From Bermanella sp034111105 (GTDB lineage Bacteria; Pseudomonadota; Gammaproteobacteria; Pseudomonadales; Oceanobacteraceae): 64,000 bases of DNA. This document shows positions 26,768 through 35,609 of the stretch, piece by piece. The position numbers were made by a program, and so were the translations under genes. The stretch covers positions 8,069 through 72,068 of the forward strand of contig JAWUXY010000083.1 in assembly GCA_034111105.1 (NCBI GenBank), in the 5' to 3' direction. The notes under the pieces were generated by a model. The model worked only from the letters and a program-made list of their open reading frames with translations, was not told where the DNA came from and did no database searches. Position 1 is the first letter of the stretch; the number at the start of each line of letters is the position of its first letter.

Positions 26768-26949
26768 GAGACTGACTCAACACTTGATATTTCAAAGAGA
26801 ATTATATTTTTATTATTATTCGTCTATTTTTGCCATTAAACATTATTTGGCATGTATAGACATAGCCGCCAAGAACATCAACCGCAATACTAAATATGGA
26901 TGCTTTTAACCATATTTCCTAGGTCAAAATAAGACGAAGTAATGAAATA

Positions 26950-26986
26950 CGAACAAACAGACTTTTTTGTTCGCAATCGGTTCGCA
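26950..26986 (+). promoter_or_regulatory. GTTCGCA direct repeats and overlapping inverted repeat upstream of the chaperone-like gene
   Basis: GTTCGCA occurs at 26969-26975 and again at 26980-26986, one helical turn apart, the spacing expected for AraC-type half-sites. The first copy overlaps the right arm of a perfect inverted repeat CGAACAAA (26950-26957)/TTTGTTCG (26966-26973). It lies about 55-90 bases ahead of the gene at 27039, next to the divergent AraC gene. Confidence 0.4.
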
Positions 26987-27038
26987 AAACACGCTCACTT
27001 CAACTTATTATAAAAATTAAATAATAAAGAGATATCCC

Positions 27039-28073
27039 ATGATCAAACTTTCACACCTTGGTATTTTTTCTGTTTTAATTTCTGTCGGCGTTTTTTTTGT
27101 CATTGACATGCAAACAACACTCATAGTTGACCCCAGCAATAAAAAGGCGCTGCATTCAGACAGTGGGCCTCTCGCACCCGCTCCACTTACACCAAGCACA
27201 CAACAATACAGCGATGAAAACGCATTTATTCTCGCCATGGTAAAAGGATTGACCGAACAGCATCGTCATGAAATTCATATGCCCGCTATTCAAATGAGCA
27301 TGCAAGACTTTCGTGACTTTGTTTTCGAACAATACCCGCACAATGGAGCATCGATTTTCAAAACCATTATGCAGCGTGCATTTCCTGATCATGCTGTTGA
27401 AATTATGGCTCTTATCGCAGGACTCGATATGTATGAAAAATGGTATGCCGATAACTTACTTACCTTGAATGACCTCGACCCTCTGACTAAAAATGGAACA
27501 ATCTGGCAAAAGCGCCATGAAATATTTGGTGATCTTGCCGAAGAAATTTGGCAAACAGAAATTCAAAGCCAAGAGCACAAGCGACAAACGGTTCAACAAA
27601 CATTAGACACCCTCAATAACGCCACCGATATCTCAATGCAAGAAAGCCTTTATGTTTTACAAAATACACTTAACGAGCTTTATCCTGATGAGCAAGAAAA
27701 TTACACTCTGAATAAAGGCGTTATTTCCAGTGTGTACTTTCAATTAGAAAGTGTACAAAAAAGCCTTGCTGGCATGACGCTACAAGAAAGACAATCCGCC
27801 ATATCCCAAAGCAGAAAGGAACTCGGTTTCTCTAAACAAGACATAGAACAATTAGCCATTGAAGATACAAAAAAAGAGCAACGCTGGCAAAATGGCTATC
27901 AATATATGTCTGCACGTGACCAGCTAAGTCAAAATTACTCAGGAGAAATATTAAACACTAAACTGACAGAATTAAGAGATCAGTATTTTAAAAACGAAGC
28001 CGATACGATTACAGCAGAAGAAGACTCTGGGTTTTATAGGTACAACCGGCCAAGACTTTATGGCAGCAACTAA
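27039..28073 (+). CDS. Lipase-chaperone (Lif/LipB)-like membrane-anchored protein
   Basis: The protein has 344 residues, a single N-terminal membrane anchor (LGIFSVLISVGVFFVIDM, about 7-24), a short Pro/Ser linker and then an almost wholly helical periplasmic part. Two segments resemble the repeated mini-domains of lipase foldases: the W-Y-L-L...RHEIFGDLAEEIW stretch (about 125-175) and ERQSAISQSRKELGFSKQDI...RWQNGYQYM (about 250-295). The usual RxxFDYxLSA motif of the family is not recognisable, so this is a distant member or a look-alike. Known Lif proteins fold secreted class I lipases; here the nearest secreted enzyme is an SGNH hydrolase 161 bases downstream. GAGA precedes the ATG. Confidence 0.55.
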   Translation: MIKLSHLGIFSVLISVGVFFVIDMQTTLIVDPSNKKALHSDSGPLAPAPLTPSTQQYSDENAFILAMVKGLTEQHRHEIHMPAIQMSMQDFRDFVFEQYPHNGASIFKTIMQRAFPDHAVEIMALIAGLDMYEKWYADNLLTLNDLDPLTKNGTIWQKRHEIFGDLAEEIWQTEIQSQEHKRQTVQQTLDTLNNATDISMQESLYVLQNTLNELYPDEQENYTLNKGVISSVYFQLESVQKSLAGMTLQERQSAISQSRKELGFSKQDIEQLAIEDTKKEQRWQNGYQYMSARDQLSQNYSGEILNTKLTELRDQYFKNEADTITAEEDSGFYRYNRPRLYGSN

Positions 28074-28127
28074 AACAACTGTGCCACCATATTTTCCTAA
28101 ACAGTAAAAAACACAGTGCAAATCATG

Positions 28128-28161
28128 AAAAGCGAACGCTTACTAAAAGTTGTTCGCTTTT
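28128..28161. terminator. Hairpin after the chaperone-like gene
   Basis: AAAAGCGAAC and GTTCGCTTTT are perfect 10-bp arms around a 14-base loop, 55 bases past the stop. The T-rich right arm fits a terminator, so the SGNH gene at 28235 may have its own promoter. The arms contain the same GTTCGC core as the repeats at 26969-26986, so an operator role is also possible. Confidence 0.55.
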
Positions 28162-28234
28162 AAATCTTGGCAGAAAACATTCTACTCCTACACTTACTCT
28201 GTCTATTTAGACAAATAATAAGGAGAAGCTAAAA

Positions 28235-28957
28235 ATGACAATGCTAAAAAATTGGGTGAACACTGCTAAGGCCCTAGTAGGTTCATTTATTATGTTATCG
28301 CTCATTGCATGCGGTAGCGGCAGTTATGTAGAAAACGCAGACCGTAATGAAGTCATCACATTAGGTGATTCTATCTTTGATTTATCGGGTGATATACAAC
28401 GCATTCTTGAAGACAAAGCCGGCCAGACATTTCGTGACTACACATTAAGTGGCGCTGAGTTATCCGGTGGTATCATTGCAAATTCAGTTGAGCGTCAATA
28501 CAGTGATGCAAAATCCACCGATGGTAATATCGAAACGATTGTAATGAATGGTGGTGGTAACGATATTTTAATTCCGGCCATTATTTTAGACCCTTATGGT
28601 TGCCGCACTCATTGGTGGCGCTGGAGCATAAGCCGTAATTGTAAGAACCTAATCAACGACCAATACGTTAACTTGGTTAACTTGCTAAACCAAATGAATA
28701 GCGATGGTGTGGATAACATTATTTACCTTGGATACTATGAACTACCACGTGGCAACTCAAACTTAACCAGTGCACTTAACTTAGGTGATGATAAGTTAGA
28801 TCAAGCATGTCGCAATACAACCGCGAATTGCACGTTCTTAGATCCTCGCGGCATGGTTCCAGCACGTGATGTATTAGGTGATAACATTCACCCAACTGCC
28901 AATGCTTCACTGACCCTTAGTAATTTAATTTGGCCAGAATTACAGCCTTTACTTTAA
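28235..28957 (+). CDS. Secreted SGNH/GDSL hydrolase, probable lipoprotein
   Basis: This 240-residue esterase/lipase-type enzyme has the SGNH set. Block I is LGDSIFDLSG with the catalytic Ser, block III is NGGGNDIL with Gly and Asn, and block V is DNIHPTANA with the Asp-His pair. The N terminus (KALVGSFIMLSLIACGSGS) is a lipoprotein signal with the lipobox Cys at about residue 28, so it is tethered in the envelope or exported. It contains a Cys-rich loop (CRTHWWRW...C) that may form disulfides. AAGGAG lies ten bases before the ATG. It follows the Lif-like gene, which could assist its folding. Confidence 0.88.
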   Translation: MTMLKNWVNTAKALVGSFIMLSLIACGSGSYVENADRNEVITLGDSIFDLSGDIQRILEDKAGQTFRDYTLSGAELSGGIIANSVERQYSDAKSTDGNIETIVMNGGGNDILIPAIILDPYGCRTHWWRWSISRNCKNLINDQYVNLVNLLNQMNSDGVDNIIYLGYYELPRGNSNLTSALNLGDDKLDQACRNTTANCTFLDPRGMVPARDVLGDNIHPTANASLTLSNLIWPELQPLL

Positions 28958-28972
28958 CTGGCTGGTTTTCAT

Positions 28973-29008
28973 AAAAAAGGCCCGTTGAGCGATCAACTGG
29001 CCTTTTTT
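28973..29008. terminator. Bidirectional intrinsic terminator after the SGNH gene
   Basis: AAAAAAGGCC pairs with GGCCTTTTTT, enclosing an inner GTTGA/TCAAC stem with a GCGA loop and one mismatch between the two stems. It lies between the convergent SGNH gene and the small membrane protein gene. Confidence 0.9.
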
Positions 29009-29024
29009 GTGCGCGCGCGTCTAA

Positions 29025-29399
29025 TCAAACTAGATTTGTTTGATACTTCTTAAATGCATAGGTCAATGCTAATGCGATACAGACCTCAAGCACCATTAAT
29101 ACCCACATCAAAGAGTTAGGCTCATACAAGGCCAACCCTATTCCACGGCTAGTGGCCAACACCCATGAAAAAACCAAACTGAAATAGAGACCACCTAATA
29201 ACAACTTAGGCTGTAATGAGGTCACGATCATTGCAATCCCTAACCCCAACTGTAGTCCACCATACACACTAAAATATTCAACTTGCGCCGCAGGGTTTAA
29301 AAGGCCAAACCCCAAGCTACTGGCTGACAGATCCAGACGAAAAATGCACCAAAGTGCCGACACAATGTACAGCGCACCAATTGCTCTAAGTGTTTTCAT
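29025..29399 (-). CDS. Small four-helix membrane protein (DUF4345-like)
   Basis: The 124-residue protein has four hydrophobic helices (about 5-22, 45-65, 70-90, 98-118) and little else. The GGLQLGLGIAMI and FSWVLATSRGIGLAL segments resemble the DUF4345 group of inner-membrane proteins of unknown function. GGAGGG lies four bases ahead of the ATG. It is divergent from the large hybrid kinase gene at 29490. Confidence 0.7.
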   Translation of the reverse strand: MKTLRAIGALYIVSALWCIFRLDLSASSLGFGLLNPAAQVEYFSVYGGLQLGLGIAMIVTSLQPKLLLGGLYFSLVFSWVLATSRGIGLALYEPNSLMWVLMVLEVCIALALTYAFKKYQTNLV

Positions 29400-29489
29400 A
29401 CACCCTCCTGTTTTTGGTGCTTACGCCTTAAACCCTCAATTGGCTCACAACCGGACATAATCATCTACACTTATAGAAATAGACAGGAT

Positions 29490-32400
29490 GTGCACTCTAA
29501 AACAGCTATGACAGCAAAAGACAGTCACACTCATGGCCTTCCCTCTCATAAAACGATGTTAGGCGTTAATAGCTTAAGAGCGCTCTTTTGGCGCTATCAC
29601 TTTTGGCTAATCACAGTGCTAGCATCCAGTGTGATTCTCGCCTGCGCTTGGTTCGTTGATAACAACAACAATGAAGCCCACCTCCAAAAAGTCCGTGCAG
29701 ATGTGCAAAACCAACTCAGTACCATTCGCGCTCGGCTTGAAGGTACCTTAAATAGTAATATACAAGCGGTGAACGGCTTGGTATCAGCCATAAGCATTGA
29801 GCCAAATATGTCGCAAAAACGGTTTGCGATGTTTGCAAAACCACTCATTGAGCGTGACAACCAACTTAGAAACATTGGCGGCGCACCTGGCATGGTGATT
29901 AGCCTGATGTACCCCATTGAAGGCAATGAAAAAGCCATAGGCCTAAATTACCTAGAAAATGTAAAACAACGCCAAGGCGCAATTATGGCCCGTGATACCG
30001 GCCAATTAGTCTTAGCTGGTCCGGTTAAACTATTACAAGGGGGGCAGGGTTTTATTGGCAGGATCCCTGTGTATAGCGAAAACATAGAAACGGGGGAACG
30101 TCGATTTTGGGGGCTTATCTCAGCCGTCATTGATGCCGATGAACTTTACAGCGTCAGCGGTTTATTTGATGATGATTTGTCGCTCGATTTAGCCATATTT
30201 GGCCATGACAAACGATTTTCTAATGGCACCACTTTCTATGGCAATGATGGCATATTTTCCAAATACCCTGTGCTTGCCTTTATCGAACTCCCATTTGGTA
30301 ATTGGCAGTTAGCCGCCATACCTAAAAATGGCTGGCCAAGCGTTGCCGATAACGTATGGCAATTCAGATTGATTATCACTCTAATATCATTGTTAATATT
30401 AGCCCCTTTGTTAATACTAACGTGGTTAGGCACGCATCATCGCGAGCAGCAGTTACGTTTAAAAGCATTATTTGAATTATCACCACTGGGCATCGCTCTT
30501 AATGACTTTAAAACCGGTAAATATATTAATGTTAATAAACGTCTCGCTGAGGATACCGGTTACACACTTAACGAACTTGAAAGCCTCAGTTATTGGGACT
30601 TAACCCCTAAAAAATATAAAAAAGAAGAGGCAAAACAATTAGAAAGTTTAATTAATACTGGTGCATACGGCCCCTATGAAAAAGAATACATCAACAAACA
30701 AGGTATTGCCTACCCAGTTTTGCTCAATGGTATCTTAATCAAGGACAGTCAAGGTCGGAAATTAATTTGGTCTTACATCCAAAACATTTCATTGCAAAAG
30801 CAAGCCGAGAATAAATTACAAGAAAACAACAAGCAACTTGAACTGATCATTAATAGCACTCAAGTGGGAATTTGGGACTGGCAAATACAAACTGCCGTTC
30901 TAACCGTGAACGAACGTTGGGCAAGTATCATCGGCTACACCATTGCAGAACTTGGAGACATTAGTATCGAAACATGGTTAACCCATGCCCATGCCGATGA
31001 CCTTGAAGATTCTGGTAATAAGCTTCAAGCACACTGGGATAATGAAACTGAATACTACACATTTGAAGGCCGAATGAATCATAAAGCGGGCCATGACATA
31101 TGGATTTTAGACACAGGTAAAGTCATTGAATGGGATGAATATGGCAAACCAAAACGCATGGTCGGCACACATCTTGATATTACCGAAAAGAAATTAGCCG
31201 AACAAAATCTTGCAAAAACAAATGAATCGCTTGAATCACAAATTCGTCTTGTTAAAACCATCGCCAGTGCACAACGTGACTTTATTAAAAATTCAGATTA
31301 CAACGCTGCATTTAAAAACTTAATAAAAAACATTAATTTACTCACCGATAGCGAACTTTCATTTATCGGAAATGTATATTATGAAAACGGCAAAGCCACT
31401 ATCAAGGTAATTGCATTCAATGGCATTGACGAAAATAGTATAGACGCTGAACTCAAAATTAAATTTGAACGTGATGGGGTTACCTTCTCTAGATCTGACA
31501 ATCTTTTCGTAGAATCCGCAAACAGCCAAGTACCTCTATTTTTGAACAACGCAGAATTGCACGTTGAGTCATCTTTGATTCCTGACAATCACCCGAAATT
31601 AAAAAATTATATCGCCATCCCTATTATTCAAAAAGGCACATGCCTTGGCATGATTGGACTGGCCAATCGAGAAATGGGGTTCGATATTAACCTTGTAAAC
31701 TGGTTATCACCCTTAACTAACACTGTTGGTCAGTTAATTGAACGAGTCGAAACGATAAGAGAAAAAGAGAAATCAGAATTAGCATTAATTGATGCAAAGA
31801 ATGAAGCCGAATCAGCTGGCAAGGCAAAAACAGAGTTTTTAGCCACCATGAGTCATGAAATTCGTACCCCCATGAATGGTGTGCTTGGGATGTTAACATT
31901 GCTACAAAAAAGCAAACTAACACCAGAACAAATTAAAAAAGTTGATATCGCCAAAATAAGTGCAGAATCATTATTGTCGATCATAAATGATGTTTTGGAC
32001 TTTACAAAAATCGAATCAGGAAAACTCGAATTAGAATCGGTCAGTTTTAATATAAGAAATTTGGTTGATGAAGTTTGCCAGTCTATGGCCCTACGGATCC
32101 AAGAGAAAAATATTGAGCTAGTGATTGATTCAAGCGGCTTAACACAAGATCATATTACATCCGACCCTGTTAGAATTCGACAAGTATTAACCAATCTTAT
32201 TGGCAATGCGGGGAAATTCACCTCTCAAGGTGAAATAATAGTTAAAAGCCAATTACTAGAAAAAGACAATACGACTGTTTTACAGTGCGAAATCATTGAT
32301 AGCGGCATAGGCATACCCGAGCAGCATATAAAAAAACTATTCATCAGTTTTTCTCAAGTTGATGCCAGTACTACACGTAAATTTGGCGGCACCGGCTTGG

Positions 32401-33359
32401 GGCTAAGCATTTGCAAGCGCATATGCGAATTAATGGAGGGAACGATATCTGTCGCAAGCAAGGAAAATATTGGCAGTTGCTTTAGTTTTCAAATACCGAT
32501 TGAAAAACCTAAAATCGATCAACCATCAGCGATACCCAGCAACATATCTAAGCTAAATATTTTAATTGTTCATTCCAATGAGAAATCTGTACAGGCCATT
32601 ATTAATCAATTACAACAGTGGGGAAATACTCCACATTTTTGCCACGGCGGTGCTAAGGCTCAACATATTATTGCTCAACAAGAATTTGATTTGATTTTTA
32701 TTGATAACACACTCAATGACATGACCGGCATAGAATTGGGAACGTATATTCATACTAACCACCCTGTTTCAAATGCTCGCTTAGTATTAATGACAACCGT
32801 CAATCACACACCCTACGATGAAGACATGCGCAAAGCAGGGTTTAATATTCATTTCTCTAAACCTGTCACTGCCCAAGATTTATTTCTTTGTCTTGATTTC
32901 TCTGTCGCACAGACGCCTATCAATAATGCGCAAGCAACGCAGGCCAACACCCTCTTATCATTACCAGAAAATGCACGAATACTATTAGTAGAAGATATTC
33001 CATTTAATCAAGAAGTCGCGATCATGTTGCTCGCTGAAATGGGAGTGACTGCGGATGTGGCCAACAACGGTGAAGAAGGCGTAGAAAAAGTAAAAACAGC
33101 ACTAAAACAAAACAAAGCATATGATGCCATTTTAATGGACTGCCAAATGCCAGTAATGGATGGCTACGATGCAACACGGGCGATCCGCCAGTTAGAAGAA
33201 ACCTCTAACCATAAAGTTCATATCATTGCCATGACCGCAAATGCAATGAGTTCCGATCAAGAAAAATGTTTGGCCGCAGGAATGGATGACTACCTTACAA
33301 AACCTATAGACGAAGATCGTTTATTAAAGACACTACTTAAGTGGTTAACCGTTCAATAA
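29490..33359 (+). CDS. Hybrid sensor histidine kinase: CHASE-PAS-PAS-GAF-HisKA-HATPase-REC-REC
   Basis: This 1289-residue membrane kinase has two membrane segments (about 35-52 and 290-312) around a periplasmic CHASE-type sensor. Two PAS domains follow (about 318-435 and 445-570), then a GAF domain (about 590-750), the phosphoacceptor His in MSHEIRTPMNG (about 788), and ATP-site boxes GNAGKF, DSGIGIP and GGTGLGLS (about 905-970). Two receivers end the protein. The first (about 1020-1145) has IVHSNE where the acidic pair should be, though Asp in FIDNTL remains, so it may not be phosphorylated. The second (about 1160-1285) is canonical, with VED, MDCQMP and the KP Lys. The start is GTG at 29490 with AGGA very close; ATG 29508 is an alternative. 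Its stop overlaps the convergent gene by seven bases. Confidence 0.92.
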   Translation: MHSKTAMTAKDSHTHGLPSHKTMLGVNSLRALFWRYHFWLITVLASSVILACAWFVDNNNNEAHLQKVRADVQNQLSTIRARLEGTLNSNIQAVNGLVSAISIEPNMSQKRFAMFAKPLIERDNQLRNIGGAPGMVISLMYPIEGNEKAIGLNYLENVKQRQGAIMARDTGQLVLAGPVKLLQGGQGFIGRIPVYSENIETGERRFWGLISAVIDADELYSVSGLFDDDLSLDLAIFGHDKRFSNGTTFYGNDGIFSKYPVLAFIELPFGNWQLAAIPKNGWPSVADNVWQFRLIITLISLLILAPLLILTWLGTHHREQQLRLKALFELSPLGIALNDFKTGKYINVNKRLAEDTGYTLNELESLSYWDLTPKKYKKEEAKQLESLINTGAYGPYEKEYINKQGIAYPVLLNGILIKDSQGRKLIWSYIQNISLQKQAENKLQENNKQLELIINSTQVGIWDWQIQTAVLTVNERWASIIGYTIAELGDISIETWLTHAHADDLEDSGNKLQAHWDNETEYYTFEGRMNHKAGHDIWILDTGKVIEWDEYGKPKRMVGTHLDITEKKLAEQNLAKTNESLESQIRLVKTIASAQRDFIKNSDYNAAFKNLIKNINLLTDSELSFIGNVYYENGKATIKVIAFNGIDENSIDAELKIKFERDGVTFSRSDNLFVESANSQVPLFLNNAELHVESSLIPDNHPKLKNYIAIPIIQKGTCLGMIGLANREMGFDINLVNWLSPLTNTVGQLIERVETIREKEKSELALIDAKNEAESAGKAKTEFLATMSHEIRTPMNGVLGMLTLLQKSKLTPEQIKKVDIAKISAESLLSIINDVLDFTKIESGKLELESVSFNIRNLVDEVCQSMALRIQEKNIELVIDSSGLTQDHITSDPVRIRQVLTNLIGNAGKFTSQGEIIVKSQLLEKDNTTVLQCEIIDSGIGIPEQHIKKLFISFSQVDASTTRKFGGTGLGLSICKRICELMEGTISVASKENIGSCFSFQIPIEKPKIDQPSAIPSNISKLNILIVHSNEKSVQAIINQLQQWGNTPHFCHGGAKAQHIIAQQEFDLIFIDNTLNDMTGIELGTYIHTNHPVSNARLVLMTTVNHTPYDEDMRKAGFNIHFSKPVTAQDLFLCLDFSVAQTPINNAQATQANTLLSLPENARILLVEDIPFNQEVAIMLLAEMGVTADVANNGEEGVEKVKTALKQNKAYDAILMDCQMPVMDGYDATRAIRQLEETSNHKVHIIAMTANAMSSDQEKCLAAGMDDYLTKPIDEDRLLKTLLKWLTVQ

Positions 33360-34069
33360 TGATATTCAATTCGAGCCACGTAATAATCCCCTGTCGGTTT
33401 CCCTTTTTTGATTTCTTCAATATTCGTTAAGCCTTCATATACCAAAATACGTTTTGTGGACTTATCATAAGTTAACTTGATTGGGTCAACTAAGAGACGC
33501 AACAAAAAATTACTAGGTGCCAACGAAAACGTTATCGTGCTATCGCCCTGAGAAACGGGTGTTAGAGAAAAATCAATTAGTTGCGCTCTAGTGGGTGCCA
33601 GAAATTCAAAGTCTAATTCCTTATTATCAAGTAAGGTATCCCAATGCTGAATAAGCATTTGATCAAATCCTGCATCCACCACCATCATAGGCACTTGCTC
33701 AATCACCGCATTAGCGGCATCTGATTCACTCTGGTAGCGAACTTTTATGCCATCTGCTTGCTTTGTCACTTCTACCAACGTGCCCACACGGGAATCTTCA
33801 AAATAGACTAACGGTGTCATTAGGTTATGTGTGAAGTCCAATGATTTTTTTGCAAAAACCTGATCTTGCGCATCAACATAGACCACAGATGTTGCCTCAT
33901 ATTGATTCTGCTTATTTAAAAATACATCGTGGCGCTCGGTATAAAGCACCGCTTTGGATTCCACATCATAAGCCACGCCTTCAAATGAAAACCTATTGGT
34001 TATTTCTTGTGACGTTGCGCAAATTGATGCCGACATAAAAAAAATAACGCTAAACAGAATAATTTTCAT
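33353..34069 (-). CDS. Secreted protein of unknown function, end of the SDR operon
   Basis: The 238-residue protein starts with a clear signal peptide (MKIILFSVIFFMSASICAT). The mature part is beta-rich with alternating polar and hydrophobic residues and no cysteines, as in periplasmic lipid- or envelope-associated proteins. I do not recognise the family. The ATG at 34069 overlaps the stop of the DUF2878 gene in an ATGA, which fixes the start and shows translational coupling. Its position after an SDR and a DUF2878 membrane protein, beside the sigma-E-ChrR cluster, suggests an envelope or lipid-related stress role; that is inference. Confidence 0.7.
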   Translation of the reverse strand: MKIILFSVIFFMSASICATSQEITNRFSFEGVAYDVESKAVLYTERHDVFLNKQNQYEATSVVYVDAQDQVFAKKSLDFTHNLMTPLVYFEDSRVGTLVEVTKQADGIKVRYQSESDAANAVIEQVPMMVVDAGFDQMLIQHWDTLLDNKELDFEFLAPTRAQLIDFSLTPVSQGDSTITFSLAPSNFLLRLLVDPIKLTYDKSTKRILVYEGLTNIEEIKKGKPTGDYYVARIEYHY

Positions 34070-34605
34070 TTGATGCTCATTTTGTGTGCGCAATTGTTAA
34101 ATAACATTTTATTAGATCCGATAATGACAAACCCGATTACAGTCCATTGAAACACTGCTACTGGCAAAAAACGATGATTAATCTCAATTCGGTCTGGGTT
34201 TAATTGAGAACCGGCATAGTAACTAAGCGGGCCTAATGCTCCTAACATCAGCACCATCAACCAAGGGAAATCGAACAACCAATTTAATGAGCGCTTTAGC
34301 GTCAATGCAAATGCAAGCCATAACAATACTAGCCACGCTGGAATTAACACTTCATAGCTAGCAATCGCGGGCTGTAATTGATAAATGTCTAGATTCATTA
34401 ATATTGAATCGGTTAAAACACCCAAAAATACAACAACAGCACATAACATACCCAGTGCTTTTCTATTGTTAGACACAGCAACTGAATGTAAAAGCAAACA
34501 CAGCAACAAACTAGCCCCTAACATTAACGGCCCCATAACCAGTGCAAACCACGTGCACTGAAATAGCAGAATGTTAATGATTAAATGCATTTTATCTTTA
34601 GCCAT
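34066..34605 (-). CDS. DUF2878 family inner-membrane protein
   Basis: The 179-residue protein has five to six hydrophobic helices and the DUF2878 features: an N-terminal NILLFQCTWFALVMG helix, the middle VLTDSILMNLDIYQ segment and the PWLMVLMLGALGPLSYYAG stretch. The function is unknown, but members recur beside SDR, DUF1365, cyclopropane-fatty-acid-synthase-like and photolyase genes in marine and photosynthetic proteobacteria. It overlaps the SDR gene by eight bases and the following secreted protein by four. Confidence 0.85.
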   Translation of the reverse strand: MAKDKMHLIINILLFQCTWFALVMGPLMLGASLLLCLLLHSVAVSNNRKALGMLCAVVVFLGVLTDSILMNLDIYQLQPAIASYEVLIPAWLVLLWLAFALTLKRSLNWLFDFPWLMVLMLGALGPLSYYAGSQLNPDRIEINHRFLPVAVFQWTVIGFVIIGSNKMLFNNCAHKMSIK

Positions 34606-35392
34606 GAGTATTTACCCATGCTTTGGCTTTCTCCACATCATGTCGAGATGCCTTAGCCACTAACGGCAAGCGTATCCAGTCTGGCAATAATGCCAGTAGT
34701 TTTAAGCAATAGGTAAAACGCTTCGGAAAGTGAATATCAAATGCCCCACCAGACAATCCTTTATCAATACGCTGTGCAGCGTCTTGCGCACTGAGCAGAA
34801 ATGGCATTGGGAAATCATTTTTATCGGTTAATGGCGTTTTGACAAAACCTGGGCTCACGACTCGCACATCAATCCCTTCATGTACAAGATCCGCGCGAAG
34901 TGTTTCAGCAAAATAACGCACAGCCGCTTTTGATGCGCCATATGCGCCCGCCCTTGGTAAGGCCTGATAGGTAACACTACTAGCAACAAAAACCAGCTGA
35001 GGCGATTTAGAAGGCGCACGTGATCGTGTAGCTCGCAACAAAGGCAATACCGCATCAACTACATTGACTGCACCAAAAAAATTAGTTTCAAGCACACGTC
35101 GAATTTTATCGCGCTCTATTTTGTATGAATCAATATACTCACAAGTACCTGCATTAATAATGACTTTATCTAACTCACCACTAACACGCTGAATGCGGTC
35201 AACCGCGTATTCTAGGCTCTTGTCATCTGTTACATCTACGGCCAAAGGCAGTAAATTAAGCTGACCATCGCTTAAGGAATCTAGCTCTGTTTGATTGCGC
35301 GCACTGAACCAAACACTGTGCCCTTGCTCTGCATAGCGCTGAGCCACCGCGAGACCGATTCCGCTTGATGCACCAATCACCCAAATATTCAT
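34598..35392 (-). CDS. SDR family NAD(P)-dependent oxidoreductase
   Basis: A classical short-chain dehydrogenase of about 264 residues. The cofactor motif is GASSGIGLAVA near the N terminus, NAG is in IINAGTC, the catalytic Ser is in VASSVTY, and the active-site YGASK provides Tyr and Lys. The substrate is unknown. I start at the ATG at 35392, because the Rossmann strand begins right after it (MNIWVIGASSG). It heads a three-gene operon (SDR, DUF2878, secreted protein) that begins downstream of a terminator and two candidate sigma-E promoters. Confidence 0.88.
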   Translation of the reverse strand: MNIWVIGASSGIGLAVAQRYAEQGHSVWFSARNQTELDSLSDGQLNLLPLAVDVTDDKSLEYAVDRIQRVSGELDKVIINAGTCEYIDSYKIERDKIRRVLETNFFGAVNVVDAVLPLLRATRSRAPSKSPQLVFVASSVTYQALPRAGAYGASKAAVRYFAETLRADLVHEGIDVRVVSPGFVKTPLTDKNDFPMPFLLSAQDAAQRIDKGLSGGAFDIHFPKRFTYCLKLLALLPDWIRLPLVAKASRHDVEKAKAWVNTHG

Positions 35393-35414
35393 TTTAACCT
35401 CCGTCATGTCACTA

Positions 35415-35444
35415 ACAATACGTGGGGCTTACAGGAATAGATCA
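35415..35444 (-). promoter_or_regulatory. Candidate sigma-E (ChrR-type ECF) promoter for the SDR operon
   Basis: On the minus strand TGATCT (35444-35439) is followed after 18 bases by TATTGT (35420-35415). This fits the TGATC...TA pattern known for RpoE partners of ChrR. Its predicted start lies about 20 bases ahead of the SDR ATG. Confidence 0.45.
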
Positions 35445-35520
35445 TTCAGACCAAATAATAGATGATGCTGACGAGTCTGATTTTATTGTTATTGCGCTCT
35501 TTAAGATAAGTATGAAATAA

Positions 35521-35550
35521 AAGCTATTTTGTTATATCCGTTAGCGATCA
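35521..35550 (-). promoter_or_regulatory. Second candidate sigma-E promoter upstream of the SDR operon
   Basis: On the minus strand TGATCG (35550-35545), 18 bases, then TAGCTT (35526-35521), the same spacing as the other two candidates. It is farther from the SDR gene (about 120 bases) and weaker at -10. Confidence 0.3.
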
Positions 35551-35582
35551 TTTATTGCGGTCCATCATTTTATTAACGATAT

Positions 35583-35608
35583 AAAAAAAGTGGCTAAGCC
35601 ACTTTTTT
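35583..35608. terminator. Intrinsic terminator of the photolyase-desaturase-cfa operon
   Basis: GTGGC and GCCAC with a TAA loop are flanked by seven A and six T. It lies directly after the stop of the cfa-like gene and separates it from the SDR operon. Confidence 0.88.
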
Positions 35609-35609
35609 A

